DNA of 52,582 bases from Pseudomonadota bacterium (GCA_963205335.1 CAUJIM010000008.1:1-52582), one strand, 5' to 3'. Positions 35,723 to 45,380 are shown, numbered from the stretch's first letter. Made by a program: numbers and translations. The notes: generated from the letters alone by a model not told the origin.

Positions 35723-37384
35723 TTAGTCTCGCACGGCCGCGCCCAGCATCTCGCCGGCGTGCGCCAGCGTGGTGGGCGAGGGCTGCTCGCCGCCGAGCAT
35801 GCGCGCGATCTCGCGCACGCGCCCGGGTCCGTCGACCGGCGCCACGGTGCTGCGGGTGGCTTCGCGCGTGCTGTGCTTGGCCACCACCCAGTGCTGGTCG
35901 CCGCAGGCCGCGACTTGTGGCAGGTGGGTGACCGCGAGCACCTGGCGGTCGCGCCCGAGCAGGCGCATCAGCCGCCCCACGGTTTCCGCCACCGCGCCGC
36001 CGATGCCGGCGTCCACCTCGTCGAAGATCAGCGTCGGCACCTCGCCCAGGCGGCTGGTGGTCACCGCGATCGCCAGCGCGATGCGCGAGAGCTCGCCGCC
36101 GGAGGCGACTTTGGCGACCGGGCGCGGCGTCATCCCGGGATGGCTGGCCACGAGGAAGGCGACCTGGTCGATGCCGTGCGCGCCGGGCTCCGGGGCGGGC
36201 GATACCTCGACCGCGAAGCGCCCGCCGTGCATTCCCAGGCCTTGCATGGCCTGCGTGATGGCCTGCGCCAGGCGCGGGGCGGCCCTGGCGCGCTCGCGCG
36301 AGAGGGCGCGCGCGGCCTTGTCCCAGGCGGCGTGGTGCGTGCGCTCGGCCGCTTCCAGTGCGGCCAGATCGGCAGCGGTGTCGAGCGCGTGCAGCGAGGT
36401 CTTCCACTGCGCCAGCAGCGCCGGCAGCTCCTCGGGCGGGCGGTGGTAGCGGCGCGCCAGCTGCAGCCACAGCGACAGGCGGGCGTCCAGCTGCCGCAGC
36501 TGCTCGGGGTCGGGCTCGGCATGGCGCAGGTAGCCGTGCAGCGACCGGGCCACGTCTTCGGCCTCGACCAGGCAGGAGGCGAGCGTGGCGCCGAAGGCCT
36601 CGAACTGCGGCTCCACGCCGGCATGCGGCTGCAGCGCCTGCTGCGCCCGCGCCAGGGCGTGCAGCGCGCCGCCCGCGTCTTCCTGCTGCAGGGCGTGCAG
36701 CGCGGCCTGCGCCCCCGCCAGCAGCGCCTCGGCGCTCGACAGGCGGGCGTGCCGGGCGTTGAGTTCGTCCCACTCGTCCTCGCGCGGGGCGAGCTTGTCC
36801 ACCTCGGCGATCTGCCATTGCAGGCGCTCGCGCTCCTGCTGCAGCGTGTCCTGCGCGGCCCGCGCCTGCTGCAGCGCCTGGCGCGCATCGCGCCAGGCCT
36901 GCCAGAGCGCCGCCAGGGGCTGCGTGCTGGCGCCGGCGTAGGCGTCGAGCAGGCCGCGCACGGCCGCCGGGCGGGTCAGGCTCTGCCAGGCGTGCTGGCC
37001 GTGGATGTCGACCAGCAGCTCGCCGAGCGCGCGCATCTGCGTGGCGGTGGCCGCCACGCCGTTGATCCAGGCGCGGCTCCTGCCCTGGGCGTCTATCGTG
37101 CGGCGCAGCAGCAGCGGCTCCTCCGGGGGGAAGCCGGCCTCGTCCAGCCAGGCGCGCAGCGCGTCCGTGGGGGCGTCGAACTCGGCGCTGAGGTCGGCGC
37201 GCCCGGCCCCCTCGCGGATCACGTCGCCGTCGGCGCGGGCCCCGAGCAGCAGCTGCAGCGCGTCGATCAGGATGGACTTGCCCGCGCCGGTTTCCCCGGT
37301 GAGCACGGTGAAGCCGCCGCGCACCTCCAGATCGAGCGCGGGCACGATCACGAAGTCGCGCAGCGAGATGCGCGCCAGCGCCAT
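35723..37384 (-). CDS. recN: DNA repair protein RecN
   Basis: 553 aa SMC-like ATPase for double-strand-break repair. Walker A G-E-T-G-A-G-K-S (30-37), long Ala/Gln-rich coiled-coil arms, ABC signature A-S-G-G-E-L-S-R and Walker B L-I-F-D-E-V-D-A-G-I-G-G near the end. Usual length. Starts 2 bases after the nadK stop, so the two are co-transcribed. Confidence 0.97.
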   Translation of the reverse strand: MALARISLRDFVIVPALDLEVRGGFTVLTGETGAGKSILIDALQLLLGARADGDVIREGAGRADLSAEFDAPTDALRAWLDEAGFPPEEPLLLRRTIDAQGRSRAWINGVAATATQMRALGELLVDIHGQHAWQSLTRPAAVRGLLDAYAGASTQPLAALWQAWRDARQALQQARAAQDTLQQERERLQWQIAEVDKLAPREDEWDELNARHARLSSAEALLAGAQAALHALQQEDAGGALHALARAQQALQPHAGVEPQFEAFGATLASCLVEAEDVARSLHGYLRHAEPDPEQLRQLDARLSLWLQLARRYHRPPEELPALLAQWKTSLHALDTAADLAALEAAERTHHAAWDKAARALSRERARAAPRLAQAITQAMQGLGMHGGRFAVEVSPAPEPGAHGIDQVAFLVASHPGMTPRPVAKVASGGELSRIALAIAVTTSRLGEVPTLIFDEVDAGIGGAVAETVGRLMRLLGRDRQVLAVTHLPQVAACGDQHWVVAKHSTREATRSTVAPVDGPGRVREIARMLGGEQPSPTTLAHAGEMLGAAVRD

Positions 37385-37386
37385 GG

Positions 37387-38283
37387 TCAGGAGCCCCCCT
37401 CGTTCCAGCGCAGCTTGTCGCGCAGCGTGGCGAAGTAGCTCCAGCCGACGGGGTGCAGGAAACAGGCGCTGTGCGGCGAGCGGTGCACCACCACGCGGTC
37501 GCCCTGCTTGAGCTGCGCGAGCGACTGCATGTCGAAATTGGCGCTGGCGTCGCGCCCGCTCGCCAGCTCGATCACCACCTCGGCGGTGTCGGGCAGCACG
37601 ATGGGGCGGTGCGTGAGCGTGTGCGGCGCGATCGGCACCAGCACCCAGCCCGGGATCGAGGGGTGCAGCATGGGGCCGCCGGCCGAGAGCGCGTAGGCCG
37701 TGGAGCCCGTGGGCGAGGCGACGATCAGGCCGTCGGCGCGCTGGTTGGCGACGAAGCCGCCGTCCACCTCGATGCGCAGTTCGACCATGCCCGCGGTCGA
37801 GCCGCGGTTGACCACCACGTCGTTGAGCGCCAGCGCCTCGAACACGCAGTCGCGCCCGCGCAGCACGCGCCCGTGCATCAGCGGGCGCACGTCCTCCTCG
37901 TACTCGCCCGCGAGCATCGGCGCGAGGGTGGCCTCGTAGGATTCGAGCGGGATGTCGGTGATGAAGCCCAGCCGCCCCTTGTTCACGCCGATCAGCGGCG
38001 TGCCGTGGCTCGCCAGGCGCCGCCCGACGCTGAGCATGGTGCCGTCGCCGCCGACCACGAGACCCAGGTCGCAGTGGCGGCCGATGCCGTCCAGGTCGCG
38101 CGTGGGGTAGTCGCTCAGGTGGGTGTTGGCCGCGGTCTCGGCCTCCAGCGTCAGCTCGCAGCCCAGCGCGTGCACGAAGGCGGCGATGGCCCTGATCGCG
38201 TGGCACAGCGTATCGGGCGCCGGGCGGGCGCGCGACCCCTGGTATTTCCCGATGATCGCGACGTTGCGAAAAATGGGCTGCAT
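37387..38283 (-). CDS. nadK: NAD kinase
   Basis: 298 aa, phosphorylates NAD to NADP. The G-G-D-G motif (78-81, V-G-G-D-G-T-M-L) and N-D-V-V-V, T-G-S-T-A-Y segments are conserved. A TGTAAT hexamer about 7 bases upstream of the ATG could be a -10. Divergent from hrcA; nadK-recN next to hrcA is a conserved order. Confidence 0.97.
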   Translation of the reverse strand: MQPIFRNVAIIGKYQGSRARPAPDTLCHAIRAIAAFVHALGCELTLEAETAANTHLSDYPTRDLDGIGRHCDLGLVVGGDGTMLSVGRRLASHGTPLIGVNKGRLGFITDIPLESYEATLAPMLAGEYEEDVRPLMHGRVLRGRDCVFEALALNDVVVNRGSTAGMVELRIEVDGGFVANQRADGLIVASPTGSTAYALSAGGPMLHPSIPGWVLVPIAPHTLTHRPIVLPDTAEVVIELASGRDASANFDMQSLAQLKQGDRVVVHRSPHSACFLHPVGWSYFATLRDKLRWNEGGS

Positions 38284-38334
38284 GGCGTGATTACATCATC
38301 AAGGTGGCGCTGCGGGAGTGTCCGCCCGGGGGCA

Positions 38335-38363
38335 TTCCCGCGATGGTAAGCGCACACTAGAAT
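38335..38363 (+). promoter_or_regulatory. Candidate promoter of hrcA
   Basis: TAGAAT (38358-38363) ends 6 bases before the hrcA ATG, with a weak TTCCCG 17 bases further upstream. If used, transcription would begin at or next to the ATG, giving a leaderless message. No CIRCE-like inverted repeat is visible here. Confidence 0.4.
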
Positions 38364-38369
38364 GATCCG

Positions 38370-39374
<1,005 letters not shown>

Positions 39375-39452
39375 GCACCTACAATGCGCCGCTGCGCGCG
39401 GCATGCCCTGGGGTGTGCCGGTCGTGCAGGAAGTTGAAGTTGTTTCATGAAT

Positions 39453-39796
39453 GGGCCGTTAGCTCAGTTGGTCAGAGCAGAGGACTCATCGAAATGGTGA
39501 CCTTGCCGTGAAAGCGGCAATGGAAAAACCGGGTGAATTCAGGGAAACCGTCAGCCAGCCCATGGCCCGGCAATCCTGAGCCAAGCCCGCCGAAGGCAGG
39601 TCGCAGGACCGGTAGGCGGGAAGGTGCAGAGACTAGGGTGCGAGGAGCCGATCCGATAAGCACCCCGAGAGCGCCCGGCACCCTAACGCGCGGAGCCATC
39701 GTCCGCGGCGAGGGTGATGAGATAGTCCAGGGAGCGGGGAAACCCGCGCCAACCTGAATCCTTTGGTCGTTGGTTCAAGTCCAACACGGCCCACCA
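39453..39796 (+). tRNA. tRNA-Ile (CAU) interrupted by a group I intron
   Basis: Exon 1 is 39453-39489 (37 nt, ends in the anticodon CAT) and exon 2 is 39757-39796 (40 nt, ends CCA). Joined they give a 77-nt tRNA: acceptor GGGCCGT/ACGGCCC, anticodon loop CTCATAA on stem GAGGA/TCCTT, T-arm GTTGGTTCAAGTCCAAC. The CAU anticodon in this body is the isoleucine tRNA whose C34 is changed to lysidine to read AUA. The insertion follows the last anticodon base. TACAAT at 39380 could be the -10 of the gene. Standard tRNA scans may miss it. Confidence 0.9.
39490..39756 (+). ncRNA. Self-splicing group I intron (IC3-like), 267 nt
   Basis: Core elements resemble the Azoarcus tRNA-Ile intron as I recall it: CAGGGAAACC (39540-39549), CAATCCTGAGCCAAGC (39571-39586), GGTGCAGAGACTAG (39623-39636), GATAGTCCAGGGAG (39721-39734), and a final G at 39756 before exon 2. 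A GTG close to the 5' end can pair with the exon CAT as guide, with a U-G pair at the splice site. P2 is a TTGCCG/CGGCAA hairpin. It is too short to encode a homing endonuclease. Confidence 0.88.
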
Positions 39797-39905
39797 TTCA
39801 TGAGACAAGCGGGCAAAGACATCAAGCCCCGCAGGTTGCCCTCCGGTGGCTGTTCTGCGGGCTGGTGGCGTCGGCTTAGCCGGTCGTACTTGCGAGACGG
39901 GATCG

Positions 39906-40796
39906 TCAACCCGAGTCCATTGCTTCTTCTTTGATCCAGTCCGTGAACACCTGCACCTCCGGCTTTTGCATGGCCTCCGGCAACGCCACGAGGTAGTACG
40001 CGAACCGCGCAGGCCACGGCCTGTCCAGCGCGAGCGCCAGGCGGCCGGCAGCGATTTCTTCGCAGGCGTATTCCTGCGGTACCAAAGCCAACCCTTGGCC
40101 TGCCTCTGCGGCACGGATCAGGAGATAGTCGTCGGTGAATGCTGCGCCGCGCTCGGCTCGCGGATCCGCAGCCACGCCATGCGCCGAAAGCCACAGTGCC
40201 CAGTCCATGCGGTCGGCATCCTGCAACAGCGGCCATGCCAGACAGTCGACCGGTTCGCGCAGGGGCGGTTTTGACGCAAGCAGCGCAGGGCTGGCGACTG
40301 GCAACAGAACCGGCGCCATCAGGGGTGTCACCGCCAGGCCCGGGTAGCGGCCCAGGCCGTGACGGATCGCGATATCGACGCGATCCCGCTGCAGATCGAC
40401 CAAACCTGACGACGCCTCGACGCGAACCTCGATATCGGAGTGGCGGCTGGTGAAATGGCCAAGCCGCGGCACCAGCCAGGAGGCCGCGAACGCGGGCGTC
40501 GTACTGATGGTGAGCGTCTTGCGGGTGCGGGTGGCTTCCAGGGTTCGCAAGGCGCTCTCGATCTGCTCGAACGCCAGCAGCAACTTGGGGTGGGCGCTTG
40601 CTCCGGCCTCGGTCAATGCCATCTCGTGGCGGCGGCGCACGAACAGCGTCGTGCCTATGCGGTCTTCCAGTTGCCGGATCTGCTGGCTGACAGCCCCCGA
40701 TGTCACTCCCAGCGCCTCGGCGGCGCGCTTGATGCTGCCGTGGCGCCCGACTTCGGCGAAAGCACGGAGTGCAAGGAGTGGCAGAACGACATTCAT
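39906..40796 (-). CDS. LysR-family regulator (GcvA-like)
   Basis: 296 aa. Winged helix at 5-65 (A-L-R-A-F-A-E-V-G-R-H-G-S-I-K-R-A-A-E and S-G-A-V-S-Q-Q-I-R-Q-L-E), then a PBP2-type effector domain (T-P-A-F-A-A-S-W-L-V-P-R-L) of the GcvA group. Divergent from the broken MFS transporter gene, which it probably regulated. The shared upstream region is much richer in A/T than the surroundings, suggesting that the pair was acquired. Confidence 0.92.
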   Translation of the reverse strand: MNVVLPLLALRAFAEVGRHGSIKRAAEALGVTSGAVSQQIRQLEDRIGTTLFVRRRHEMALTEAGASAHPKLLLAFEQIESALRTLEATRTRKTLTISTTPAFAASWLVPRLGHFTSRHSDIEVRVEASSGLVDLQRDRVDIAIRHGLGRYPGLAVTPLMAPVLLPVASPALLASKPPLREPVDCLAWPLLQDADRMDWALWLSAHGVAADPRAERGAAFTDDYLLIRAAEAGQGLALVPQEYACEEIAAGRLALALDRPWPARFAYYLVALPEAMQKPEVQVFTDWIKEEAMDSG

Positions 40797-40900
40797 AGTT
40801 TAGTTTATCTAAATTTTAAAGCCAGAACAAATCGTTTCTTTTCTATGAATTTCAAGAAGAAAATTCCAATCATGTGAATGTATAAGGTTTAGATTTTCTT
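40797..40900. promoter_or_regulatory. A/T-rich divergent control region of LysR and MFS genes
   Basis: About 100 bases, strongly A/T-rich. The motif TTTAGAT occurs in opposite orientations near each end (minus strand around 40808, plus strand around 40890), a plausible pair of LysR binding sites. The MFS ATG at 40901 has no clear ribosome site. Confidence 0.4.
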
Positions 40901-41599
40901 ATGATAAATCAAGAAAGAGAACAAGTCTTGTCACCTGGCTTCAACGCTTGGCTGTTCGTCATGTTAGGGTTTGCGGCGCTGGCGGTTTCCTTCTCCGTGC
41001 GGGCCATGCTGGGCCTCGCGATGCCAGTGATGGAGAGCGAACTCGGCTGGTCCCGATCTTTCCTGTCAGGGGTCGGCGCGCTGGCACTGATCCTGATGGC
41101 GGTTGCTGCTCCTTTCGCCGGCCGGACCATCGACGTGAGCGGGCCGAGGCTGCTGATCTGCGGGGGCATGATCGCCGTCGCCATGGGATCTGCAATGGTG
41201 GCGACGGCCGGTTCCGCGGTTGTCTTTGCCGCCGGATTCGGTGTCGTGGCCGCTGCCGGGTTCACAGCGGTCGCGACCAATGTGGTGGCCGCCGCAATCG
41301 CCAAGAACTTCGAGGCAAGGCGCGGGTTGGCCACCGGCATCGGCACGTCCGGTGCCACGGCCGGGCAGTTGCTGGTCGTGCCCCTGGTCGCCCTGCTCAT
41401 GCAAAGCATGAGCTGGCGCTACGGCTTTGCCGCGCTGTCCGCCGCCGCGATGTTCCTTGCCGTCGTGGCCGTCATGCTGCTGCCGCCTTCGGCACGCAGC
41501 GCGGAAGCAGCCGTGCCGGAATCGTTCGTGGCCGGCATGGGCAAGCTGATCCGGGTGCGGGCATTCCACATCCTGTTCTGGAGCTTTCTGATCTGCTGA
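40901..41599 (+). pseudogene. MFS transporter, 3' part removed by prophage insertion
   Basis: The remaining 232 residues cover about six membrane helices of a major-facilitator transporter (G-F-N-A-W-L-F-V-M-L-G-F-A-A-L to V-V-A-V-M-L-L-P-P) and stop at the start of helix 7 (F-W-S-F-L-I-C). A full protein would be about 400 residues. The stop codon TGA at 41597-41599 belongs to the phage end, which begins TG. The other half should lie beyond the far end of the prophage, outside the window. Non-functional as it stands. Confidence 0.82.
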
Positions 41600-41696
41600 A
41601 GCGCGCCGCGATAAATGAATGCTCGGAAGCGCGATAAACGGATCGTAGTTCCTTTTCCGCATCTGCAACAAAATTGCCGACACGGAAAGCCTGATC
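41597..41696. repeat. Prophage right terminus with repeated transposase-site-like motifs
   Basis: From the TG at 41597, GAAGCGCG occurs at 41598 and 41626, and CGCGATAAA at 41607 and 41630. Such repeats near the end of a transposable phage are expected to bind the MuA-type transposase. The remaining bases to 41696 hold no gene. Confidence 0.55.
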
Positions 41697-42539
41697 TCAT
41701 TTGAGCGCCTCGACCGCACGCGGTGACAGCCAGAGCACCTCGGTTCGCGGCCGGGTGCTGCCTGCCGCGCGGGCTGGGTGCTCGATGCGTTGCCAGCCTG
41801 GCAGCAGGCGCTCGTACAGGGCCGAGGGATAGCCCGACAGCACCACCAGGCCCTTGACCGCACGCAGGCGTTCCAGCATCTCGACGTGGCGCGCCTCGGT
41901 CAGTTCGCAGCGGTAGCTGGTGTCGCTGCGCGTGCCGGGCACATAGGGTGGGTCGACGTAGAACAGCGTCTCGGCCGTGTCCTGGGCGCGGATCACCTCC
42001 AGGGCGTCACGGCGCTCGATGACCACGCCCTGCAGCCGCCGGCGGATGAAGGGCAGGATGCGCGGATAGGTTGGCCACTCGTGCGACTTGGCATGGCCGG
42101 TGCGGTGGCGGGCGTCGGCAAAGGTGTGCTTGCGCAGATCGAACAGGGATCCGTGGTGAAACGCCAGATAGGCCCGTGTGATGGCTCGCTGTGCGCGTAC
42201 CACGGGGTCGCGGCTGGGCGTGAACGCTTGCTCGAAGGCCACGCGGGCATACGGTACGCGGCGCAGGCGGCGCATCAGCGCCTGGCACCGGGCTGGGTCC
42301 TGGATCACGGTGAAGATGCCGACGATCTCTGCGTCCAGGTCGTTGTAGACCTCCACCGGGCTACGCGGCTTGCGCAACAGCACGCTGGCGGCGCCACCGA
42401 AGGGCTCGACGTAGATGCGGTGCGGCGGCAGGTGTGCGATCACCCAAGGCGCCAACCGCCATTTGCCGCCCAGGTAGCGCAGCACGGCGCGGCGGGTCTT
42501 CTCGCAGTCACGCAGGGGGATGGGATAGCTGCTTTTCAT
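41697..42539 (-). CDS. D12-class DNA adenine N6-methyltransferase
   Basis: 280 aa. Motif I-like Y-L-G-G-K-W-R-L-A and P-F-G-G-A-A-S-V-L-L at the start, catalytic D-P-P-Y in F-Y-V-D-P-P-Y-V-P-G-T-R. GAGGA lies before the ATG at 42539, which is inside the end of the Com-like gene. The overlap copies the com-mom arrangement of phage Mu, where Com is needed for Mom translation. Its job is probably to modify phage DNA against host restriction. The recognition site cannot be told from sequence. Confidence 0.9.
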   Translation of the reverse strand: MKSSYPIPLRDCEKTRRAVLRYLGGKWRLAPWVIAHLPPHRIYVEPFGGAASVLLRKPRSPVEVYNDLDAEIVGIFTVIQDPARCQALMRRLRRVPYARVAFEQAFTPSRDPVVRAQRAITRAYLAFHHGSLFDLRKHTFADARHRTGHAKSHEWPTYPRILPFIRRRLQGVVIERRDALEVIRAQDTAETLFYVDPPYVPGTRSDTSYRCELTEARHVEMLERLRAVKGLVVLSGYPSALYERLLPGWQRIEHPARAAGSTRPRTEVLWLSPRAVEALK

Positions 42540-42708
42540 CGGGCGTCCTCGTGGGGCTGGACGCTCGGTGGCGCTCGGGTGTGGGGCGCGTGGCCCTCCA
42601 GTGGTTGATCGTGCCGCAGCGCGGGCACTTGATCGACAGGCGCAGGTATTGTCCCTCTGCCAGTTTGCGGCCACAAGCGCCGCAGCGGATTGGTTCATCG
42701 TTTTCCAT
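42508..42708 (-). CDS. com: Com-like zinc-finger translational regulator
   Basis: 66 aa. The treble-clef pattern C-x2-C...C-x2-C (I-R-C-G-A-C-G-R-K-L and I-K-C-P-R-C-G-T-I-N) and the short length match Mu Com-family proteins. AGAGG precedes the ATG. Its end overlaps the methylase start by 32 bases. In Mu, Com binds the mom mRNA and opens its ribosome site; here the target would be the methylase. Confidence 0.85.
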   Translation of the reverse strand: MENDEPIRCGACGRKLAEGQYLRLSIKCPRCGTINHWRATRPTPERHRASSPTRTPDEKQLSHPPA

Positions 42709-42726
42709 GAGTGCAAGCCTCTTTCA

Positions 42727-42768
42727 CCAGCGGGAATTGCTGGTACGCTGGCCGCGCTCTCGCGAGAG
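42727..42768. promoter_or_regulatory. Palindromes upstream of com
   Basis: A perfect 12-bp palindrome CTCTCGCGAGAG (42757-42768) and a hairpin CCAGC-N7-GCTGG (42727-42743) sit just upstream of com in reading direction. They could be an operator or a structured leader. The 156-base gap 42709-42864 otherwise holds no gene. Confidence 0.35.
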
Positions 42769-42864
42769 TGGCGGGCCCTGGCCGGACTTGCAGGCATGGT
42801 CTGCGGGAAAGGGGCTGCCGGCGGTGCTCCAACACCTCGGCAGTCGCCCGTCTTTTTCGTGTGG

Positions 42865-43089
42865 CTACACCTCCGCGCTATCCAGCGGCAGGTCGGGCGC
42901 GGGGCCCTGGATCACGCCGTCGCGCACGAACACATGAGCGCCGATGGTGGTGTCCCCACGCGCATGCAGAAGGCCGCCGCCGGGCAGCTCGACGGTGGCT
43001 ATGCCGTCGACGTAGGCGGTGACTTCGCCCACCTGCAGGGGGCCGCCGGCGAAGAGCTGGCGCCATTGAGCGAAAAGGTTCTCAGGCAT
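42865..43089 (-). CDS. Small phage tail-region protein
   Basis: 74 aa, beta-rich and Gly/Val-rich (V-E-L-P-G-G-G-L-L-H-A and A-H-V-F-V-R-D-G-V-I). The ATG overlaps the upstream gene end by 8 bases. Last gene of the tail cluster before the modification genes. Function not recognised. Confidence 0.7.
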   Translation of the reverse strand: MPENLFAQWRQLFAGGPLQVGEVTAYVDGIATVELPGGGLLHARGDTTIGAHVFVRDGVIQGPAPDLPLDSAEV

Positions 43090-44992
43090 GGGCTTGGACT
43101 CTCACAGTCTGGGTGAGCGTGGGGCCGCTCATTGCGACGCTCACGGCGCGGGTGATGCCGGTGCGGGTGACGGCCGCGTCGTCGGTGTAGCGCAGCAGCG
43201 TGCCGGGTTTGATGATGCCGGTCTCGGGCAGCACCATGAGCTGCAGCTGGTGCTCGACCTGGCGGCCGGTCTCGCTGAGCTCCGCGAGGGCGCGCTGGCG
43301 CGCGGCATCGGCGTGCACCAGCAGCGAATGCACGGCCATGGGGGCGAGGCTGTCGCCCGCGGTGCCGGCGCGATTGCGGTAGTACAGGCTGGTGCCGGGC
43401 TCGCCGTGCAGGTACAGGGCGTCGTAGTCTGGGCGAGTGATCCATTCCGTCTCCTCGACGGTGGCGATGCCGGGGGGTAGCTCGATGTCGGGCGTGGCGG
43501 CGGCGAGCTCCCAGATCGGGGCGGGCCAGGCGGGCAGGATGCGCAGCACCTCGCCGGTGTCGTGCGGCTGCACGTAGGCGCCGACGGTGGCGGCGATGTC
43601 GGTGACGGCAGTGATCCAGGTGCCCTGGTGCGCCCAGGTGGCCGCGGGGATGTACCAGTCGTCGATCTGCCAGTCCAGGCTCCAGCCGATGGACACGCCG
43701 TTGATGGTGAGCGCGTCCTCCATGAGCTGCTGGGCAGTGCGGTCGACGTCGTGGCTGAAGCTGCGTGTAGCAGCATAGGGCGCATCCAGCAGCGCGGCGC
43801 GCCCGCGGCCGCGCACGGTGAGCTGCGCGCTGGGGAAACGCACCGAGCGAGCGATGGACTCGACCACCATGCGGAAAGGCTGGCCATTGACGGTGAGCGT
43901 GAGCGCCACGGGCGTGCCGTCGGCGGCGGGTTGCAGCAGGGGCAAGGCGCTGGCGTGGAAAGTGACCGTAAAGCCCCACGTCCAGGAGCCGCGATCGAGC
44001 TGCATGGACAGGCCCTGGTCGAGCGCGGGCAGGAGCTGGTCGGTATCGACGCGGCGGACCTCGATGGCGTTGATCACGATGTAGCTCCGGCGGCGCTCGA
44101 CGACGATGGTTGCATCGGGCGGTGGGGCGGAATCGCGGCAGATGAAGTGCAGCACGCCGGGCGCGGTGTCGTCGCGCCCGAAGTCGAGCCAGCCCAGCTT
44201 GAGCGGGTCGTAGCACAAGTGCGGCGGCTCTGGGGGCAGGTCGTGCCAACTGAGGCCCGGCGGCGGGCGCCGGGCGTCCTGCCAGTGTTGACGCAGCAGG
44301 CGGCGCGCGGGCGTGGCGTCGAAAAGCGCCTCGAGCAGCAGGCGGCGCGCGGCGTGGCCGTCTTGCGCGCGCACCGCGCGCGCGTGGCGTAGGCGCTGCA
44401 TCTCCTGGTAGGGCACGCGGTCGGCGTGGCGCACGGCAGTGGCCTCTTGCCAGGCCGCACCGAGGACAGCCCGCCTGCCAGTGGTGTCCTGCCAGCGCAG
44501 CGCCTGGGCGCCACGCAAAACGGCTCCGTCTTGCCAGCGGACGACGGCGGGGCTCGCCAGGCGCAGGGTGTCCTGCCAACGTGCGCTGGCCGTGCCGTGG
44601 TTGGGCGTGCCGTCCTGCCAATGGCTGGCGGCGCACAGGAAGATGGCGGTGGAGTCTTGCCAGCGGTGCGCCGCGGCGGCGCGCTGCGCTGCGCCGTCTT
44701 GCCAGCCGCAGCGCGCGAATGCGCGCGGGCCACGGCTGATGTTGGCATCCCACACCAGGTTGATGCCGCAGTCGATCGCGCCGATGTCGGCATCCGCCGC
44801 GAGCGCGTATTCACCGCCTCCTGGCGGTGCGTCCGACGCACCGAAGTCGAGGGTGCCGCTGCCTGGCGCATCACGAAGGTCGAGCGTGCCGGAGGTGGCG
44901 TCATCCCCGTCATCAAGCGCGACGGGAGCGCTGCCAAACGCGAGCACGCCGGCCGGCGCATCGCGAAGATCGAGCGTGCCGCTGCCTGCCAC
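43082..44992 (-). CDS. Large phage tail protein with 14-residue WQD repeats
   Basis: 636 aa from a GTG at 44992, five bases after the previous stop. Three regions: residues 1-60 repeat S-G-T-L-D-L-R-D-A-P; residues 97-239 hold about eleven units of exactly 14 residues beginning W-Q-D or a variant; residues 265-636 look like a globular tail/baseplate domain (G-W-L-D-F-G, Q-L-T-V-R-G-R-G-R-A-A). No family recognised with certainty. Position distal to the tape measure suggests a tail-tip, baseplate or adhesion role. Confidence 0.78.
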   Translation of the reverse strand: MAGSGTLDLRDAPAGVLAFGSAPVALDDGDDATSGTLDLRDAPGSGTLDFGASDAPPGGGEYALAADADIGAIDCGINLVWDANISRGPRAFARCGWQDGAAQRAAAAHRWQDSTAIFLCAASHWQDGTPNHGTASARWQDTLRLASPAVVRWQDGAVLRGAQALRWQDTTGRRAVLGAAWQEATAVRHADRVPYQEMQRLRHARAVRAQDGHAARRLLLEALFDATPARRLLRQHWQDARRPPPGLSWHDLPPEPPHLCYDPLKLGWLDFGRDDTAPGVLHFICRDSAPPPDATIVVERRRSYIVINAIEVRRVDTDQLLPALDQGLSMQLDRGSWTWGFTVTFHASALPLLQPAADGTPVALTLTVNGQPFRMVVESIARSVRFPSAQLTVRGRGRAALLDAPYAATRSFSHDVDRTAQQLMEDALTINGVSIGWSLDWQIDDWYIPAATWAHQGTWITAVTDIAATVGAYVQPHDTGEVLRILPAWPAPIWELAAATPDIELPPGIATVEETEWITRPDYDALYLHGEPGTSLYYRNRAGTAGDSLAPMAVHSLLVHADAARQRALAELSETGRQVEHQLQLMVLPETGIIKPGTLLRYTDDAAVTRTGITRAVSVAMSGPTLTQTVRVQAHA

Positions 44993-44996
44993 ATGC

Positions 44997-45380
44997 CTAC
45001 CCCAGCAGCGCGGGCTCGGTGAGCCGCAGTACGCCACCCGCGAGCAGTGTGGTACTTGCGAGCTGGAACGCACCGCCTTCGCCCGCGGCGCTCACGTCTC
45101 CGACGCCCAGCAGCGTGCCGTCGGCGCCAACGAGCTCGGCGTGCGTCGCATCGCCGTCGGCCACAACGAGGTCGTCTACGTCGGACTGGTGCAGCTCTAT
45201 GCGCCCATCCAGCTCACGCACGGTGCCACACGGGCTCCTGAGCCGGCGCGTGCCCAGCAGTACGCCGCCGCTGGCGGTGTAGAGCCTTATGCAGGCGCTG
45301 GCCGGGCCATCGTCGAGCCTGGTGATGGTCGCTGCGTTGCGCGCGGCGCGCAGGGCGGTGGTGGGCGTGAGCGTGCTCAT
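44997..45380 (-). CDS. Phage structural protein, unknown
   Basis: 127 aa, mostly beta (A-C-I-R-L-Y-T-A-S-G-G-V-L-L-G). Overlaps the preceding gene by 4 bases (ATGA). Within the tail operon; no function recognised. Confidence 0.7.
   Translation of the reverse strand: MSTLTPTTALRAARNAATITRLDDGPASACIRLYTASGGVLLGTRRLRSPCGTVRELDGRIELHQSDVDDLVVADGDATHAELVGADGTLLGVGDVSAAGEGGAFQLASTTLLAGGVLRLTEPALLG

Noticed and set aside
39533-39757. Small open frame inside the tRNA intron
   Set aside because: The bases are accounted for by group I intron core motifs, and the product is compositionally biased.
43082-45073. CRISPR-like array suggested by the regular 42-bp spacing in the WQD region
   Set aside because: The period is codon-level: only a few bases per unit are conserved, the frame is open throughout, and there are no identical direct repeats with unique spacers.
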